The notes under the pieces: generated by a model | Told to the model about the DNA's origin: nothing | What the model saw: the letters and a program-made list of their open reading frames with translations, nothing else | The model's database searches: none | Source: Eutrema japonicum | Taxonomy: Eukaryota > Streptophyta > Magnoliopsida > Brassicales > Brassicaceae | Reading direction: 5' to 3' | Assembly (NCBI GenBank): GCA_030161315.1 | Contig: BSQW01000010.1 | Coordinates: 7,440,001-7,504,000 of the forward strand | DNA length: 64,000 nucleotides | Translations under genes and position numbers: made by a program | Part shown: piece after piece, positions 10,647 through 21,005 of the stretch | How positions within the stretch are numbered: position 1 is the first letter of the stretch | Layout of the letters: every line of letters begins with the position of its first letter

Positions 10647-11769
10647 TGATATATCATGGTTTTTACCCCTTTTAAGCCATGATATAAGTCTGTTTTATAG
10701 AGTCTTTCTACTATTTTGTAGTGTTTTAGAGTCTTTTACAGGTTTTAGCACGTTTGGAGCATAATTGGAGATAATAGAGCTTTCTGGAGCATTTTGGAGC
10801 AAAGAAGAAGTTCGTGTAGCTGAGTACCCGATTAGAAGCTTCAGTATCGATCGATACTGACTAGTATCGGTCGATACTCACTGCAATAAGACACGAGTCG
10901 CGACTTTTATGAAGAGTTGAGGAATTGCAAAATTGTCCAGAAGACTTTATTATTTACAAGAAACCCCAAAACGTGACTTAGGTTATTTATTAGGATTTTA
11001 CAACCACTTTGATGGCTACGCTTGATTTTACTTTGGGTTTTGGAGAGACAACTCTGAACTCCTGTTTCTTATTGATTTCTTTGATGATCTATTCAATCAT
11101 GATGTTTTCATTCTCCATGTCTGAGTAGATCCACTTTAGGTTTAGGGTTCTCATAAGGGATTTCTTTAAAATGCTAGGTTGATTAGTTTTTCAGGGTTCA
11201 TAATCTGAATTAGTTCTTCGCCTTAGGTTGTTCTCATAGCTAATTCTAGGTTGAGGAATCTGGAACTTAGATCTTAGGTTAATCGATTAGGCACGACAGT
11301 GCAATTGAGAAACCTGATAGAACCTAGAGTGAGCAAAATAACTATTCGCAAAGAGATTTGGTTTAGTTGTTTTGTGAACAAATCAAACTTGAACTAAAAG
11401 CTGGTTTAGACTTTAGGATTCGCAAAGAGATTTGGAATTCTAGGATTTAGACTTAGATAATTCTCGCAACGAGAGTTGGTTAATTATACTTTAGTGATTT
11501 GAGTTCAAGAACCGTGCATAACCTGAACCCTGATTTGTTAGTTTAATTGCGTTCATTGATTACCTGAGAAATACCCTGAACCTATCTTCTTCCCAATCGA
11601 CTTACAACTTGTTTAATTTACGTATTTGTGTTCAATTTCATTGATCACCTAGCTTAATTTTCATCTATACAACCTATTGTGTGTTTCCTTGAGTCTCTGT
11701 GGATTCGATCCCTAAGTATTACAATCGACAAAGCTTTAGTACGTTTAGTGTATTAATTTGAGATTATCA
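10647..11769 (+). repeat. 3' LTR of the Athila-type element
   Basis: 1123 bp, matching 2807-3911. It carries two palindromes 20 bp apart (10844-10857 and 10864-10877). It is followed by the TSD CATTT. Confidence 0.9.
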
Positions 11770-11774
11770 CATTT

Positions 11775-12060
11775 TCCACCAAAAATATGATTCCGCGTTT
11801 TCCCACCAAAAACGCGATTCCGAGTTTTTCCACCAAAAACGCGATACTGCGTTTTCCTGTCAAAAACGTGATTCCGCGTTTTCCCTCTTAAAACGCAATT
11901 CTGCATTTTCCCGCCAAAAATGAAATTCCATGTTTTCCCGCCAAAAACGTGATTCTTCATTTTCTCGCCAAAAACGCGATTCAATGTTTTCCCGCCAAAA
12001 ATGCGATTCCGCGTTTTTCCGCCAAAAACGTGGAATCATGTTTTTGGCGGGAAAATGTGG
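11775..12060. repeat. Right part of the ~27-bp minisatellite
   Basis: About ten degenerate units of GATTCCGCGTTTTCCCGCC plus AAAAACG. Near 12030-12060 the unit appears in inverted orientation (GTTTTTGGCGGGAAAATG), so the array can fold back. Translated on the minus strand it gives a 9-residue periodic peptide (NHVFGGKTR type). I regard this as a by-product, not a gene. Confidence 0.8.
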
Positions 12061-12286
12061 AATCGTTTTTTTTTGAGAAAAAATGATGTTATGATAGTAA
12101 TATTGTTATGATATCATGATGATGGCTCCAACAAATCACCCATTTAACCATGACCCATGTAATTAGATGGATCATAATTTACCCATGACCCATCACTAAT
12201 GAATCATGGGTGTCCATGACTCATTTACACTCAATCCATTAGACTCATAGGTGACCCATTTTGACACTCTTATATATGTGTATATG

Positions 12287-12288
<2 letters not shown>

Positions 12289-12332
<44 letters not shown>
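12289..12332. repeat. (AT)n microsatellite
   Basis: Pure AT dinucleotide run, beginning a few bases after the hAT TSD. Confidence 0.9.
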
Positions 12333-12337
<5 letters not shown>

Positions 12338-13920
12338 TATGCTGAGGAAGAGAACGAAAGAAGTAATAAGGAGATGAGATGCGTTCTCACATTTATTGAA
12401 CTTAACTTTACATGAAGATGTTAATATATTTAGAAACAATTATATAATAAGCCATTTTTACACTGTCTAATTACACCAAAAGCCACTTTCAACTCTTGGT
12501 GTATACTTTCTTTATGTGATTTGTCGCCACTTTCAACTCTTGGTGTATACTTTCTTTATGTGATTTGTCTCCTCTACCCTTTACCTTATCCTAACACAAA
12601 ATAATTCTCTCTTTCTCCCAACACAAAATAATTCTCTCTTTCTCCCCTTTATCTTCTCATTCGATTCTCTTTCTCCCCTCCATCGGTGAATACTCGTTTG
12701 TGGACTAAGTGTCAATAACAACATATCGTGGACAACATATAGTTCACAAGTGATATGAACATCAAATTCGTGGACAACATATTGTGGATAATGAATCTTT
12801 GACTATTAATAAACTTTTTTTTTGTAAACAGAAATTAAGATGGTTAAATGAAAACATATTAATAAACTTTTTGTAGTTTCATTACATATTTGTAAAATTT
12901 CTAGTATTTGTGGACTATCGAGAATGGTCAACGTATCGTGGAAAGCTTGGCCAAATTTATTGATTTTATCTCAGAATGAGAAATACGGGTTTTGATTTAA
13001 AATCCTTTTGAGATGTGTTTATTGGTGTTCCGTTAAGCTCCGCTTGAGCTGTGTTCACTTGTGGACAAGTTTCAAATGATGGTATAATCGTTGGGAAAGA
13101 AAGGAAAAATAGGTCAATGAAAACTTGTCCACGATATAACCTCTACATTTATATTAACTAACTAAATTTAATGAATCGTGGACATACACTTGTAGTAGTT
13201 ATCATTTGCATATTCTTGAATACATTTGTAAACGCTAAAAAAGTCAAAATTTGTTGATAAATTCTATAATGAAATACCCGATCAATGCCCTCCAATTAGC
13301 CACCATGGTATTCCGCTACCAAGTCGAAAAAGTCCAATTAGGCTGGAATTTTATCCAAAGATCAAAATTGAACTAAAAATGGAAGTGTTTCGAGATATCA
13401 TAAAAGTTTCCAAAGTCATATACCACTCATAAGTAATTTATTTGCAAATATCAAGAACTATATCCACACATAACCATCCACAAATGATCATCCACACATG
13501 ACCATCCACAAATGATCATCCACACATGACCATCCACACTAATAATACGAGATTCTCATATTTCCACACACAATTGTCTACATCGATCTGAATTTCATAT
13601 GTTTAGATTTTTTTTTTAGATTTCTTTTTTCACATCAAAACTATAGCAAAATAGATATTAAAATGTAGGAAAAATAAAATTATCATTCATTGTTACCAAA
13701 GAAATTGTTTTATGACTTTCACATTATAAAAAATAGAAAACAAATCAGGTAGGGTAATAATTTTGTTTCTAAGATTCTTGACCATCCACGATCTTGACCA
13801 TGCATGACAATTTCGGATTTACAAAAACTAAACAGTTAAATAAGTACACCAATAGTTAAAAGTGTATTTTTTGTAATGAAAAATCACATAAGTGGATTAT
13901 TATGTAAATCACCCATATAT
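12333..13920. other. AT-rich intergenic DNA with short tandem duplications
   Basis: No gene seen. A 44-bp unit beginning GCCACTTTCAACTCTTGG is tandemly duplicated (about 12482-12569). ACACAAAATAATTCTCTC occurs twice (about 12594-12645). ATCCACACATGACCATCCAC-type units occur about three times at 13465-13540. Confidence 0.6.
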
Positions 13921-13949
13921 TTATTGGAAGGAGAGGCGGTTAACATAAT

Positions 13950-14580
13950 AATTTCCAATGTATTTCTCTATTTTCCATTCTAAAATAGAATTCGGGTTTG
14001 CTCAATTTATTATTTTATTTTTCACTCTAAAAAGGAATTAATATTCTATTTATATTTATTACTAATAATTTTTATTTATAAAATTTAAATTTTAACCCAC
14101 TTATTATTTTTTTAATAAAACTTCCATAAATTATGATATTATTTAAATTAAATATTTTCTATAATTTGATTTTTTTTTTGTTTTTTGAGTTTGCAAAAGA
14201 AATTTTCAAATTGTGATATAGGAGAAAAACAAAAACAAAAATTACTTTGCAAAATATCTCAAATAATAAACACATCACAAGATGTGGTTTGGTGTGATGT
14301 AACTTTAAAAAATACTAGACTATAGTAATTTAAATGAAAAACTGATTTTCTAACAATAAGTTATTATTATTACTATTTGGTTCAGTTATAAATAAAAAGA
14401 TTTAAAAGTTAAAAGACCATTCTATAAAATAAAAAAAATCAACTCTAAAAGACTAAAATAGAATAAGAAATATGTTTACTTCAAATATAGAATAAGAATG
14501 AGAAATAGAGTGAGATTGGAGAAGATTTTACTCTAAAATAAAGTTTGGAGTGAGAAATAGAGTGGAGTTGGAGATGCCCT
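13950..14580. mobile_element. Possible miniature inverted-repeat element
   Basis: The left part reads TTTCCAATGTATTTCTCTAT. The right end, reversed, reads AGGGCATCTCCAACTCCACT followed by CTATTTCTCA. The two ends share CTCCAAT/TATTTCTC elements in inverted orientation around an AT-rich body. Exact ends and TSD were not resolved. Confidence 0.35.
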
Positions 14581-14622
14581 AAATCGGTAACAAGTAAATA
14601 TTATGATAATAATAATGGATAA

Positions 14623-16103
14623 TCATATATACTATTAGAAGGGGTATACATTTTGTAACAAACAGTGACATTTTCAAATTAGTATGTTCTTATATTGGAT
14701 AACTACTATTGATGTTGTATTCATGTTGCCAAACAAGTCAATTTAATGAAATATTAATAAAAAGTATATTTTATTTTATATTTATATTTAATTCTGAAAA
14801 TTTAAACATTAATTCAAATTAGTTTGGATTTCCTTAAATATAGGTGAGATTACTTATCAAAAATAAAAAAACCAGTTTTTATTGTATCTTTTTAAAAAAT
14901 AATAAATAATTTAGATTTAATTTAGATATTCGAATTTAAATAATATTCTCATAATAATGCAGATGATAAACAAAATAAGTTATTGTATATTTTATCATAA
15001 TCAATTAGGCAAAAAAAATAAATATTTGAAATTAGTAAATACTTATATTATATGATAATATGAACGGGTGGGTTAATATTTTATTTTTATAATCACTGTT
15101 CTTTGCGGGTTGGTTTGTTAAAACATACAAGATAATTGAATAATTCGAGGCATATTAAAAGGACATATTAACCAATTTTAACACTCATAAAAAATTGGTT
15201 GTGTAGTAATCTAGATTCACATAATAACAAATTTTACAATTACGATTACATCGATATTCACTTAACTAACTTATATTCATATTATACTAATATGCACCAT
15301 ATGAAAATATCATATAGTTTTTATAACAGTTTACATTTTTGTTAGATAACAAACGTTGTTATCATTTAATGTTACAAAAATCACATAATCATGAATTTTT
15401 TATTAAAATTAAAGTTGAATTATGTTCGTTAGTGTTTGGTCTACATAACGTTTTTATATAAAAAACAATGTAAACAAAATATATTGCCCCACACACATCA
15501 CCTATTAATAGGTGCTCTGTGCGAGGGAATATATTTTTTATTCATTTTTGTTTTGTATAAAACATCCGAATGGATAATTTAGGTATTACAAAATATATTA
15601 AAAATAAAATATAGAACTGAAAATATATATAACAAAGCGGATTGGAAAATTTAGGTAGCTAAAATTCCTAATTTTGAATCATACATGTCATACCAAATAT
15701 ATATTTTTCCATACAAAATAGAAAACATAGAATAAAAAAAAAAAAAAAATATCGCATGCCCTCATTGGGGATTAAAATTTTAGAAAACAATATAATATAT
15801 TCTATACCAAAAACAAAACTGTTAAGAAATTATATCTAAACACAAAATAAATATATGTCTCATATTACAAAAATTAAATCTAGAAAACAAAATTATATCT
15901 AAACACAAATAAATATGTGTCTCATATTATAAAAATTAAATCTACAAAACAATTTATATATAAACACAAAATAAACACGTGTCTCATATTACAAAAATTA
16001 AATCTACAAAAACAAATTATATATAAACATTAATTATATTATAAAATTTCATAAACAAAAACAAAACAAAAATTCTCGTGCGGGCGCACGGGTTAGAATC
16101 TAG
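14623..16103 (+). mobile_element. Small non-autonomous Helitron
   Basis: The 5' end TCATATATACTATTAGAAGG follows a host A (14622). The 3' end has a hairpin CGTGC-GGGC-GCACG about ten bases before CTAG (16100-16103), followed by a host T (16104). TC start, CTRR end, 3' hairpin and A/T insertion site together fit Helitrons. The interior is AT-rich without coding sequence. Three direct repeats of about 65-70 bp with TGTCTCATATTA lie at 15820-16030. Confidence 0.75.
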
Positions 16104-16127
16104 TTATCCTTTAACACTCACCCTTGA

Positions 16128-16900
16128 TTATCCATCACTTGACGTATTACGTACTTCCTCGTTAAAAAATTTATCATGGAAAAACTCAATGAGATAAAAA
16201 TCGTGACAAAAAAGAGTATAGTGATGCAATCTCCCCCTAAAAAGATATATAAAATTTTTCTCTTCGCAGCTGACGTAGATCTGATGCGTTGTCGGTTGAA
16301 CGAATGTACCGGATTTCGACTTTTTTGCTTTTCTTAAGCTCTTGGATGTAAGAGAAAAACCTTGGAGGAATATGCTTTGTCTTATTGCTCTTGATATAAC
16401 CTTCTTTGAGTTGGGCGACACATGCATCATTATCTTCAAATATTTTTGTTGGCTCTTTGATCTGCTTGCTTTCTCTTTGTGCTGATCAGTCATAACTCTA
16501 AACCACACACATTCTATGCATTCTTCATGAAAAGTAATAATCTCTGCGTAATTTGAAGAAGTGGGTACCAAAATCTGTTTTTGAGAACGTCATGAGATCG
16601 TGGTTCCACCGATTTTGAAAACGTGTCTGGTTTGCGGTCGAGCTTTATTTCATTCCAATGTATGCGAATATGAGATGAGCTGTATCTTGCAAGTAGATTA
16701 GTAGAAAAAGCTATATCTGGTCGAATATAATTTGCAAGATACATAAGCCCATCGATAACGCTCATATAAAGTGTTTCAGGACATAAAACTTTCTTGTTAT
16801 CTTCGCAAGGTCGAAATATATATTTTTCAATATCGAGTGATCTATTAACTATTGCAGTACTCAAATGATTCACTTTATCCATTTTCAAACGTTTTTTCAC
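16128..16900 (-). pseudogene. Ty1/copia RT-RNase H fragment
   Basis: Copia pol C-terminal relic. On the minus strand, 16900-16600 reads PETLYMSVIDGLMYLANYIRP-like sequence, the conserved stretch before copia RNase H. After a junction, 16560-16250 keeps SNYAEIITFHEECIECVWFR and, in another frame, FEDNDACVAQLKEGYIKSNK, both RNase H parts. Frameshifts and a deletion between the parts make it non-functional. No LTR was found. Confidence 0.7.
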
Positions 16901-17563
16901 CCTTTTTAGTATAATTTGTTGGATGCATAAATATTATATCTTGGAAATTGTTACGCCCCAAAAATTATAAGAGAATTTTTAGAACATTACTAAAATAATA
17001 CATAATAAACAAAAATTGAAACTCCAAAATCTACAAGGTCTAAAATCCCATTAAAAAAACTTCAAATATAAAAAAATTCCAAACGTAAATGATCCAAAGG
17101 AAAAATTAGCAAGTCTCGCGATTCTACTAAAACAAAGACTTCAAACTTCACCCACGTGTTGTTCCTCATGAATCTCGCCTGCACGGAAATCAGAACTTAT
17201 ATGAGCGAAAAATCGCTCAGCGAGACTACAAACCCGACAAACATGTACCAGCACGGCCTGATCCCGCACAGTTAATGTTCATGTGTTCATACTACCAAAC
17301 AAGAGGTTCCAATCTTTTTTTAATGTGTTAATCTCTGAGATACTGTGGAAATTTCCGTTTGCCATCTCTTATGTACTTCTGTAATTGCTTTTCTTTCATA
17401 TGAAAATTGTAGAGATGTAAGAGATTGTTTGTAAGATGGTGTAATTATTTATAAACTAAAAAAGGGGATTTAGTGAGTTCTCCAACATAAGCAATCTTTC
17501 AAATGAAGCATAAAAAGAAGGAATAAGATCTTAAGTTTAAGATTCTCTGATAAAGTTTCAGTT
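16901..17563. other. Intergenic DNA, no gene seen
   Basis: AT-rich sequence without a convincing ORF, RNA gene or element boundary. Confidence 0.5.
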
Positions 17564-17575
17564 AATGCAATGATT

Positions 17576-17827
17576 TTTTTTTAACATTGAACAAATTATG
17601 AGAGAACTATTACATGGACAATTCTACACCAGACAACGCTATCCGCTCCATAACGATCCACGATCACGATGAACGGTTCTATTGTTGCACCACGCTGAAG
17701 ATTTCCTTATAAAATTTCTTCCATTGATCTGCAGAAATTGCGTCATTTGGGAATCAAAACCTGGACCTCCTTGTGTAGACGCATTAATGAACTATTTGGT
17801 CAACCACTGGACTAAGGGGACTTCCAC
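17576..17827 (-). mobile_element. tRNA-derived SINE
   Basis: On the minus strand the head reads GGAAGTCCCC, then TAGTCCAGTGG (RNA polymerase III A-box-like) and, about 50 bases later, GGTTTTGATTCCC (B-box-like). The tail is an A-run, seen as T-run at 17576-17582 on the plus strand. A perfect 12-bp TSD, AATGCAATGATT, flanks it at 17564-17575 and 17828-17839. Head, internal promoter, tail and long TSD together identify a SINE of about 250 bp. Confidence 0.85.
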
Positions 17828-17839
17828 AATGCAATGATT

Positions 17840-18480
17840 ATTAGGAGAAGATTACAGAATTGTTTTTTTTTTTTATGTTTTCGAGAGAGATTTTAGAAGA
17901 TTTGTTTTTATGTGTAGTATCCAAAAATTTAGTATACGATCTCTTTTATGTTTGAAATTGTATAAACAATTTCGTAAATAGTAAATAATTAAAGATTTGG
18001 TAAGATTTGTTTATATGGTATGAAACAATAACTGGTTTGGTTTACTCATTGATGTCTAATTAGTATTGGTGGCTGATAATTACATGTATGGTGAGAAAGC
18101 AAACTGTTAACTATGGTGAGAAAGGAAACCCAAGACACTGAAATTCATCCTTGTTGGGTTGTTGGGGTTTATATGAGATAGACTGGTTGTCTGAGATATG
18201 AATCGAGAAATGACAAATATAATTAAAGCTTGAACCGGAAAGGAAGATGAAGGAGTTGGTTTATCAGGAGATATCGAAAATTGCTGAGCATCGGAAAGAA
18301 GACAAAATAGTTTTCCGGTAAAACCATATTATATTTTTGTATATAGTATGATCATCGGAAAGATAGAGCTTCGTCTGTATGTAGTAGTTTGCACGTAACT
18401 TAATCCCTTTAATTAAACCAAATATAATTAAATTTTTAATTTAACCAAAAATATATGTTTTCCAAGTAAAAAATAGCCTA
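17840..18480. other. Intergenic DNA, no gene seen
   Basis: AT-rich; no supported ORF, repeat array or RNA gene. Confidence 0.5.
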
Positions 18481-18534
18481 ATATGAAAGTTTTCATGTTT
18501 CGACACAAAATGTATCCCTTTTTAATAGTATAGA
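18481..18534 (-). mobile_element. Helitron 5' end relic
   Basis: The minus strand starts TCTATACTATTAAAAAGGG after a host A, a common crucifer Helitron 5' terminus. A second short copy of TTTAATAGTATAGAT lies at 18541-18555. The matching 3' end was not found, so it is a fragment. Confidence 0.4.
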
Positions 18535-18555
18535 TATACTGTTTAATAGTATAGA

Positions 18556-18634
18556 TAATAGAAATGTTAATATGTTTTCTTAATATGTGTGAAATAAGCT
18601 TAAACGACTTATATTCTAAAACGGAGGGAGTATA
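18556..18634. mobile_element. Half of a Stowaway-like miniature element
   Basis: The right end ACGGAGGGAGTAT and the upstream TTCTTAATATGTGTGAAAT match the right half of the element at 2183-2434. The left half is missing. Confidence 0.4.
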
Positions 18635-18856
18635 TTTATACAAAAAACGAATCAAGAAGATAGCTCTTCTTGTGACTCTTAGTTGTGAAAACTTTCTTGT
18701 CATCATTGTAATCTATATTTAATAATGGCAAAATATGTCAAACGGATATTGTAATATCATTAAAAAAAAAATATGATGGTTACGTGTGTGATTTGGTCGT
18801 GAATCATGTTTTTCTAACTATATATTAAAATATAGGGATATTTCTATTATTAAGTT

Positions 18857-19333
18857 TAGGGCTGGGCATTCGGGTACCCGTTCAGATTCGGGTCGCGTAT
18901 TTCGGGTTTAGGCTCAGAGGACCCGTTCTGGTATTTTAAACCATCGGGTTCGGTTATAACCGAAGTAACTATGGTTTCGGGAAAGTTCAGGTTAGGCCTG
19001 GGCATTCGGGTCCACGGGTCGGATTCGGGTCGGTTTCTCGGGTACCCGAAGTCGGAGAAGATAGGAGCCGAAGAGGACCCGACAAAAATTCGGTTCAGTT
19101 CGGTTAGGGTTGGTTTTAGGATTTTAAATGAAATCCGGTATGGAACCGAAAAAAAAAGCTGGTCGGTCGGTTTTGAACCCAAATTATCCAAAATAACCCG
19201 AATTACCCAAAATAACCCGAAATAAATGTACCCGAAAAACCCAAAATAACTCAAATAAACTGAAAATCCCGAATTAAATGTACCCGAATAATCTGAAATA
19301 ACCCGAAATAATCCGAATAAGCCAAAAATACCC

Positions 19334-19379
<46 letters not shown>

Positions 19380-19865
19380 TATATTTTTCAGTTTAATTTT
19401 TCGGGTACCCGATCGGATCTCGGACAAAACCCGAACCGACCCGAGAATCGAAAATAATTTAGGGCAGACCCGTTCGGGTTTTATGGGAAAACCGAAACCG
19501 ACCCGAACCAGTTTATGCGGGTCGGTTCAGTTCGGGTTTTTCGGGTCCGGGTTATATGCCCATGCATAGTTTAGGTAAGTTCGGGTAAAATCTAGTATTT
19601 TCGGGTATTTTTACCCGAACTATGAAGAAAACCCAAAATAGAATCCATAAAATCCAGTTTATTTTAAGGACATACCCGAGTTCGGATCACTTCGGGTATG
19701 ACTTCGGATTTTGGGTTTTACCCGAACCCGACCCGATATCCGATCTACTTAGAGGTGAGACCCGTTCGGGTATTTAAGAGGATTCGAACCGGATCTGAAC
19801 CCGCTACTTCGGGTCGGGTCGGGTTCGGTTTCGGGTTCGGGTTTCGGATAAAACGCCCAGCCCTA
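18857..19865. mobile_element. hAT miniature element (outer), CCCGAA-rich
   Basis: Starts TAGGGCTGGGCATTCGGG and ends GCCCAGCCCTA, an inverted repeat. Flanks are ATTAAGTT (18849-18856) and ATTTAAGTT (19866-19874), an 8-bp TSD with one extra T. The body is rich in CGGGT/ACCCG motifs. Without the nested copy it is about 425 bp. Confidence 0.8.
18993..19568. mobile_element. hAT miniature element (inner), same family, nested
   Basis: Starts TAGGCCTGGGCATTCGG and ends ATGCCCATGCATA. The 8-bp TSD is GTTCAGGT (18985-18992) and GTTTAGGT (19569-19576), one mismatch. It contains a (TA)n run near 19337-19376. Confidence 0.75.
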
Positions 19866-20241
19866 ATTTAAGTTAATATTAGTTTAGTAGTAAATCGTAG
19901 TTATCAATTATGTATTTTTAGGATTAATTAAATTATTATTACTGGCAATATATATTTGAATATCTTAGTTTTTATATTTTATAGTGGTTAATGGGACGCT
20001 CGTTTGGAAAAAAAACAATTTACGTGGTTACGTGTGTGATTTGGTCATAAATCATGTTTTCCTAACTATATATTAAAATCTAGGGATATTTATATTATTA
20101 AGTTAATAGTAGTTAGGAGTAAATCGTAGTTATCAATTAAGTATTTTTAGAATTAATTAAATTATTATTACTGGCAATATATATATATGAATATCTTAGT
20201 TTTTATATTCTATAGTGGTTAATGGGATGTTCGTTTGGAAA

Positions 20242-20246
<5 letters not shown>

Positions 20247-20273
<27 letters not shown>
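20247..20273. repeat. (TA)n microsatellite
   Basis: Dinucleotide run between the tandem duplication and the CACTA fragment. Confidence 0.85.
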
Positions 20274-20276
<3 letters not shown>

Positions 20277-20289
20277 ATGACTAGGAGGT

Positions 20290-21005
20290 TCGGAGAAAGA
20301 TTTTATGGCGTCAATATGACATGCCGTAGAGAATATTGTCTCCCAGACATACCAAATGGACTAAATCCATCGGTGCATAAGCCAAGATAGACATTCCTCC
20401 TCTCGTTGGCAAAGTCTGAATGTACAGTCTGAAAGTGTTTCCACGCCTTTGCATTTGACAGATCGATGCGTAACCTCCCCCATCCTCCGTGGTATGTTGT
20501 GCATGTCATCTCATTGCCGTCGATGTCCTTTCTGATTGGTATAACTGTTTCAATCTATCGGTGATTGGCAAGTACCACATATGTTGGTATGCAACGCAGG
20601 TCCTTCCAGTAGTTGGTTGATATCTCGGCTTCCCACAAAATCGACATTCCTGCAACTTATCATCATCTTTCTAGAAAATCATGCAATTGTCAATGCATAC
20701 ATCAATCATTTCTGATGGTAACCCAAGACCTGCAACCAACCTCTGTATTTCATAATAATTCTCAGCGGAAAGATTATCTTCTGGCAAATACTCTTTAATT
20801 AGCTCAGCCCATGAATCCATATAAATCTCATTTAGGTTATGATCACTTTTAATTGTCATCATCCTAGATGCCAATGACAGTTTAGACTTCCCTTCTCTAC
20901 ATCTATCGTAGATGGGCTGCTTCGCAGCGTCTAACATATCATAAAACCGCTTTTGTTCTATGTTGGGTTCTTCCCTAGTATTATCATCAGCAAATGCAGT
21001 TGGGT
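20290..21005 (-). pseudogene. CACTA (En/Spm) TNP2-type transposase fragment
   Basis: The N-terminal part of a TNP2-like transposase on the minus strand. It contains KRFYDMLDAAKQPIYDRCR and GKSKLSLASRMM, then YYEIQRLVAGLGLPSEMIDV and, after a stop, NVYLGLCTDGFSPFGMS. These match the homologous parts of the larger transposase at 44780-45887. Internal pieces are deleted and it ends abruptly near 20290. The upstream side is fused in frame to Athila-type gag near 21005. Confidence 0.75.

Larger units (their letters stand above)
2807..11769 (+). mobile_element. Athila-type Ty3/gypsy LTR retrotransposon (gag-pro plus ATHILA ORF, no RT or integrase)
   Basis: A complete insertion of 8963 bp with TSD CATTT at 2802-2806 and 11770-11774. 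LTRs start TGATATATCATGG and end in TTATCA. Order: 5' LTR, tRNA-Asp-type primer site, gag, aspartic protease, ATHILA-family ORF, polypurine tract, 3' LTR. No reverse transcriptase, RNase H or integrase sequence was found between protease and ATHILA ORF, so it is a large non-autonomous derivative. All ORFs carry stops or frameshifts. It inserted into the minisatellite of the hAT-like element. Some 20 copies of an ATCGATCGAT-type palindrome are spread along it. Confidence 0.9.
2453..12272. mobile_element. hAT-like non-autonomous element split by an LTR retrotransposon
   Basis: The left terminus TAGGGGTGTCAAAATGGGTC and the right terminus (reverse complement TAAGAGTGTCAAAATGGGTC) form a terminal inverted repeat. 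A perfect 8-bp TSD, TATATGTG, occurs at 2445-2452 and 12273-12280; 8 bp is diagnostic of hAT. Without the nested Athila-type insertion the element is about 850 bp. It has no transposase. Subterminal parts are rich in ATGGGTCATGGG repeats, and the middle holds a roughly 27-bp minisatellite. Confidence 0.85.
18777..20255. repeat. Tandem duplication of a ~230-bp unit, first copy interrupted
   Basis: Unit copy 1 is 18777-18856 plus 19866-20010; copy 2 is about 20024-20255. Both read GGTTACGTGTGTGATTTGGTC, then an AT-rich stretch, then TTAATGGGA and TTCGTTTGGAAA. The hAT miniature element at 18857-19865 is present only in copy 1, so copy 2 is the empty site. Confidence 0.85.

Noticed and set aside
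11745..11984. ORF encoding a 9-residue periodic peptide (NHVFGGKTR type)
   Set aside because: It is the translation of a 27-bp minisatellite and crosses the LTR/hAT junction.
13465..13540. Regular repeats resembling a CRISPR array
   Set aside because: Adjacent short tandem units without distinct spacers, in a plant nuclear context.
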